Positions 59,949-64,000 of a stretch of DNA of 64,000 bases are shown here, piece by piece (position 1 is the first letter of the stretch; each line of letters starts with the position of its first letter). The notes beneath the pieces are model-generated. The model was given only the letters and a program-made list of their open reading frames with translations, was not told the origin of the DNA and did not search any database. Source of the DNA: Microthyrium microscopicum (taxonomy: Eukaryota; Ascomycota; Dothideomycetes; Microthyriales; Microthyriaceae). The stretch spans positions 322,576 to 386,575 of the forward strand of contig MU004236.1 in the NCBI GenBank assembly GCA_010405405.1. Direction: 5' to 3'. The position numbers and the translations under genes are program-made.

Positions 59949-61637
59949 ATGCAATCTTCTGAGGTCGAGCCTAATGCAGAGGCTCAAAAGGCACTGGACC
60001 ATGGGGCAGATTCATCACTTCAGCGTCGTCTCGTCACATTACATGTGGTAATGGTGGCACTTGGAACTTCCATCGGAATGGGACTATGGCTTGGCTCAGG
60101 AAAGTGTCTCGCCACTGGAGGCCCAGCTTCCCTCTTCTTAGGATATTTTCTGGCTAGCACAATCGTTTGGGCATTATCACAATCCATTGGTGAAATGGCT
60201 GTCATTTACCCAATACCTTCTGCATTTGTGCAGTGGACCAACCATTTTGTAGACCCAGCTCTTGGTTTCACTTTGGGGTGGTCTTATTGGATGCTATATG
60301 CTACAGGTCTAGTCAATGGAGTTCAGGTATAGTCTCTTCTTCTTCACTGGATGAAGCCTATTGATCTAATGGAAAACAGGGTCTAGTAACTGTCTTGAGC
60401 TATTGGATTGATTCTGTTCCAGTCATTGCCGTTCTGGTCATGATGTTTGTTCTTTCACTCTTGGTCAACTTGGCTCCAGTAACTTTATTTGGCAATCTTG
60501 AGATCTTCTTTTCGTCTATCAAGTTTCTCTGGATATTCATAGTTATTATAACCTCAGTTGTCATAACATCTGGTGCCGCACCAGTAGGAGACAGTATTGG
60601 CTTTCGCTACTGGACCACATATGGATTCATCAATGGATTCAAAGGATTTCTATCTGTTCTTCCAACTACTATCTTTACGTTTGCAGGTTCGGAAAGTGCA
60701 GCTTTGACAGTATCCGAGCTTCGAAACCCGCGCAAGGCAGTCCCTAAAGCTGTGAGATCTATCTGGGTCCGCTTAGCAGTATTTTATATCCTAGGCTCAA
60801 TCGCTGTTACTATAACAGTTGACCCTGTAAGTGAAGGTTTGTTCGGCAATGAAGGATCTGGCGCATCACCATTCGTCATCGCATTTCAGAACGCGGGGTT
60901 GCCTGGTCTTTCTCACAGCATGAATTTCATCATATTAATTTCTGTGGTCAGTTGTTCCTTGATAGGAAGCTTCGGCGGTGCTCGCACAGGTAAGATTTCC
61001 CCGTGTGGTACCACACATCTCTTGGCGATATCCAATGAACCTATGCGATGGGTGTTTAGCAATCTTGCCACGAAAGACCATTTGGTCTTTCAGACGTGTT
61101 AGCTTCAATCGTAATCTTATACTGACAACTTTAGCTGTCGGACTGGCACAGATCGGTATGGCTCCAAAGATCTGCCAAAAAGCCGATTCAAAAGGTCGTC
61201 CATGGCCGAGCATCGCTCTCATCATGATTGTGGGAGGCAGTCTAACTTTCCTCAACCTCAATCATAGCGGGTTGGAGGTATTCGGATGGTTCTCCAACAT
61301 TGCTGCTCTCTTCACTCTTTTCGGCTGGGGAATGATATCGTTTTCTCACATCCGTTTCCGCCGTGCCTGGGCCACTCAGGGACGTACGGTAGAGGAACTA
61401 CCTTGGGCCTCTTCAACTTATCCATTCTGTGCATACTGGGCGCTCTTCTGGTGTATTGCTATCATAGCCGTGCAGTTTTACCTCTCTGTTTGGCCTTTGC
61501 ACGAAAAGTCTTCGGCGAAAACCTTCTTTGTCAACTTTGTATCGATTATCTTCGTGATCGTCTTGTACACTGGCGCAAAGTTATGGTTTCGGGGATCGTT
61601 TTTGGTCGACCTAAAGACTGTAGATTTGGACAAGTAA
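59949..61637 (+). CDS. amino-acid permease, APC superfamily (YAT-type)
   Basis: Three exons (59949-60326, 60380-60989, 61135-61637) encode 496 aa with twelve hydrophobic segments. The first is HVVMVALGTSIGMGLWLGSG, the conserved substrate-binding G-x-G region of fungal amino-acid permeases; IGEMAVIYPIPSAFVQW and FTFAGSESAALTVSELRNPRKAVPKA are further signatures of this family. It should be a plasma-membrane proton symporter for amino acids; specificity cannot be told. The second intron (145 bp) was placed so that SFGGAR joins TAVGLAQIGMAPK, restoring the normal helix 8 to loop transition, where other family members often have a SRTLYALA-type sequence. The C-terminal tail is short. Confidence 0.88.
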
Positions 61638-64000
61638 GTTTTCCTCGTTTCCACCCTGATAAGCTCGTTTGTTTGGTGTTATGCGGTAATGTTGTGTGGA
61701 AGTAGACAGAATGCGACCGCGGCATGTAGACAAACGTCGATAAGACAGTGAAATGCCATTGTGCTCTTTGCTAATAGTCTCTCAGAGAAAGGCGGTTCTA
61801 TGCAAGTACCAGTGATGAGACTGGTCAAAATAGCGGCGAGAAACCAAAATCAAGATTATTGGAGGCTTGCCTCCAATCATATAGGATAGCTTGTGGAGCT
61901 GTCAAAAGCTAGATTGATTCGGTCAGACTCTTTTTCGAGAGCCCGAAAAATCGTCTCTTGTCCTCAACTCTAAATTCGGTTTGTCATAACCAATTTTTAT
62001 GATATGTTGAATTCCCAACTCATAATTGAAGTGGACACTTGGCTCACATACAGGCCAATTATAAGCGAGCTGTGTAAGGTATCTAGTAGGCTGAGCCAGA
62101 AGTTTCTTCCAACTTCACCTCCATGTTTGTTATCTGCCTTTGGTCCAAATTTCCCAGCCTCAAGCATGTCCTTTACGGTGTGAAATATCCAGCTCTTTGT
62201 CCATTGTGCCATGCAGAATTTCGAGTCATAGTCGGAACTGGAATCTTGACGACTAGAGACATCCCATGTTCAGCCTGCCAGAAGATCACCGCTATTCGTC
62301 TCTTCAACAGATGTGCATATCCCAGTAACTCCTTTGAAATGGCTTGGGACCTGAAAGATGTGCGTTTACAGCAGAAAATAGGTCATCTATGCCATTTCAT
62401 CTTCAAGATACTACAAAGCTCGCCGGTAATTGCGAACCTTGACAGTGGAGTCATTCGTATTCTGACTCCAACAAGTTCAATTTCATCGGCCTCAGATTAC
62501 GAGATGGCTACAGAAGAGGTCCGACTTGGCTGTCTGGCGCTCTGAATCTCGCCGTTGAATGGGTGAAGACCACCAGAGTGTCAAATTTACCAACATCAGC
62601 ATTGCCGCCTCCTGGGGAGCATGAGATCAGAAAAGATCCACCACTTTTAGCAAGACATAACAAGCCAAGGTATCGATATAGAAATGAAGTTGTTGAAAGC
62701 AAAAGCACATATTTTGCAGCTTGTGGTAGTACCCCTGTACCTAGCCAACTAGCCCCTATCCCAGGCCCCTATCTCAGCCCCTTCAAAGGTTTAGCCTTTA
62801 GCCTTTAGGATCCTAGATTTCTTGATTTCCTACAAGTCCCTATATTTATACTACCTATTACCATAAACTAGACACAAATCCAAGGACTTCATAGAGAAAT
62901 TTTTTGCTCCAAAAGTTGCGTCTAACGTGGTCCACCAGAAGCATATAACATATTACACACGAGCCTGAATGCGGTCATCAATCGTCCAAAGTGGTAAGAG
63001 AGGTTCATTATCATCAGTACCTACCTACTTTATTCCCTCATGGCTGAACCCTTGATCAACTCAAATGCATGCAAAGAGAATTACTCGGGGTCGCCCTTAC
63101 CGCCTGAGAAACCAGCCACCCCGTCAAAGACGCTCGGTTGGCACGTTGGATCGATCATCACGATTACCACGAGAGAGATATGAGATGTGAAAACAATACT
63201 GTCTAGTCTTTCGTTCGACTTGCAATCATTTCGCTCGAAAACTGGTTGGTGGTCCCTGAATTGTCCATTACTATTGTTCAGTATCTCCTCTAGAGACACA
63301 GTAATGACCAAACATTTCTAACCAATAACAAGAAGGGCATAAATCACTCACTCGGAAGTTGTTGGCAAGGGTAGCTCCAAAATTTGGAGCTCAATTTGTG
63401 GTTCCGGTTGTTACGTTTTAGCGTGAACTGTACCGTACATGACATTAGCAAATCCCTAGAAGTTCTAGACCTTCATGCAGTGTATCGCAAGGGTTTACCT
63501 GACTAGTGAAGGTCCGATAAGGCTTATAGCAGACAAGCATTTCCTTATTTCAAATCGAGTTTAGCTTCGAGGTACAGCGTAAGCCCGTGCTGCTCTACTG
63601 GTGGCTGACTGGTCGGGGAAGTCGCGTCCCTGTTCTTCAGGATCTTAGCATTTCCATCTCAATGGTAAGTCGCGTGATGAATCTCTCCTTGCCGAATCAA
63701 TTGTCCAATCATTGCAAATCCGTAATTTCATTCCTTCAAGCTCCATGTCCTAGCTGCACTGTGCAGCATGTGAAGGATCAAAATACCGACTCGATTCGCG
63801 GGTAGAAACGGTGTAAAGTTCCTTCAGGATCTTGATGTGCCTCTGAACGCAACCAGCATCATGGGCTATGCAAAGGTATGCCCGAGTAGTAAGTACTGCT
63901 GGCACTATGCCTAGCAACGGCATGTATCGTTCAGATCAATAGCCGGTAAGCCTCTCCAAAGATGAGGGGCTGAATCATAGTGCACTTCTTGAGTACTAGA
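61638..64000. other. no gene recognised to the window end
   Basis: Ordinary composition. A 140-codon plus frame at 62123-62545 with several cysteines (LCPLCHAEF..., CSACQK) is the only stretch with a protein-like look, but it has no family I know and may be chance. No tRNA, repeat or transposon end seen. A gene could start beyond 64000. Confidence 0.4.

Noticed and set aside
62123-62545. 140-codon plus-strand frame with paired cysteines
   Set aside because: Looked like a zinc-ribbon protein at first, but spacing is irregular, no homologue is recognised and the surroundings show no gene-like splice signals.
1-64000. tRNA genes, rRNA genes and CRISPR arrays
   Set aside because: No B-box-like GGTTCGAATCC with a matching clover-leaf, no rRNA sequence and no regularly spaced repeats were seen by eye; a covariance-model scan would settle the tRNA question.

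Overview
The window looks like nuclear DNA of a filamentous ascomycete (Pezizomycotina; Leotiomycetes is only a guess). The reasons are short introns of about 48-60 bp with GTAAGT-type donors and CTAAC-type branch sites, typical gene families (HET domain, LaeA-like methyltransferase, TOK1 channel, secreted GH31), and two sharply bounded AT-rich blocks whose dinucleotide pattern (TpA very common, CpA/TpG almost gone, CpG kept) is that of repeat-induced point mutation (RIP).

Layout. 1-2222: no convincing gene. 2223-3493: seven-exon LaeA-like methyltransferase on the minus strand. 4088-12814: first RIP block, a nested structure in which a non-autonomous hAT-type DNA transposon (ends CAGGG, 8-bp target duplication) contains a minus-strand Ty3/gypsy retroelement (162-bp LTRs, 5-bp duplication). 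12815-18691: gene-poor, with a 344-bp inverted-repeat element (MITE) at 14276-14619. 18692-19696: a lone MBL-fold-like gene between repeat blocks. 19994-26676: second RIP block, a minus-strand Tad-like LINE between perfect 19-bp direct repeats.

From 26849 on the window is gene-rich: mitochondrial acyl-CoA dehydrogenase; an F-box-like protein; a secreted Asn/Gln/Pro-rich repeat protein; a pirin; a glycolipid transfer protein; a HeLo-like/ankyrin protein; an SRPBCC-like protein; a TOK1 two-pore K+ channel; arginyltransferase ATE1; a Nudix DIPP-type phosphohydrolase; a HET-domain protein; a tetraspanin; a secreted GH31 alpha-glucosidase; an APH-type kinase-like protein; and an amino-acid permease.

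The genes are independent fungal units, not an operon or an evident biosynthetic cluster. Two themes recur: possible allorecognition (HET protein, HeLo-like ankyrin protein) and nutrient or cell-surface functions (GH31, permease, tetraspanin, secreted repeat protein). Splice models were made by eye. The multi-exon models given with exon coordinates keep frame through to a stop codon, except the N-terminal exon of ATE1, which is unresolved.
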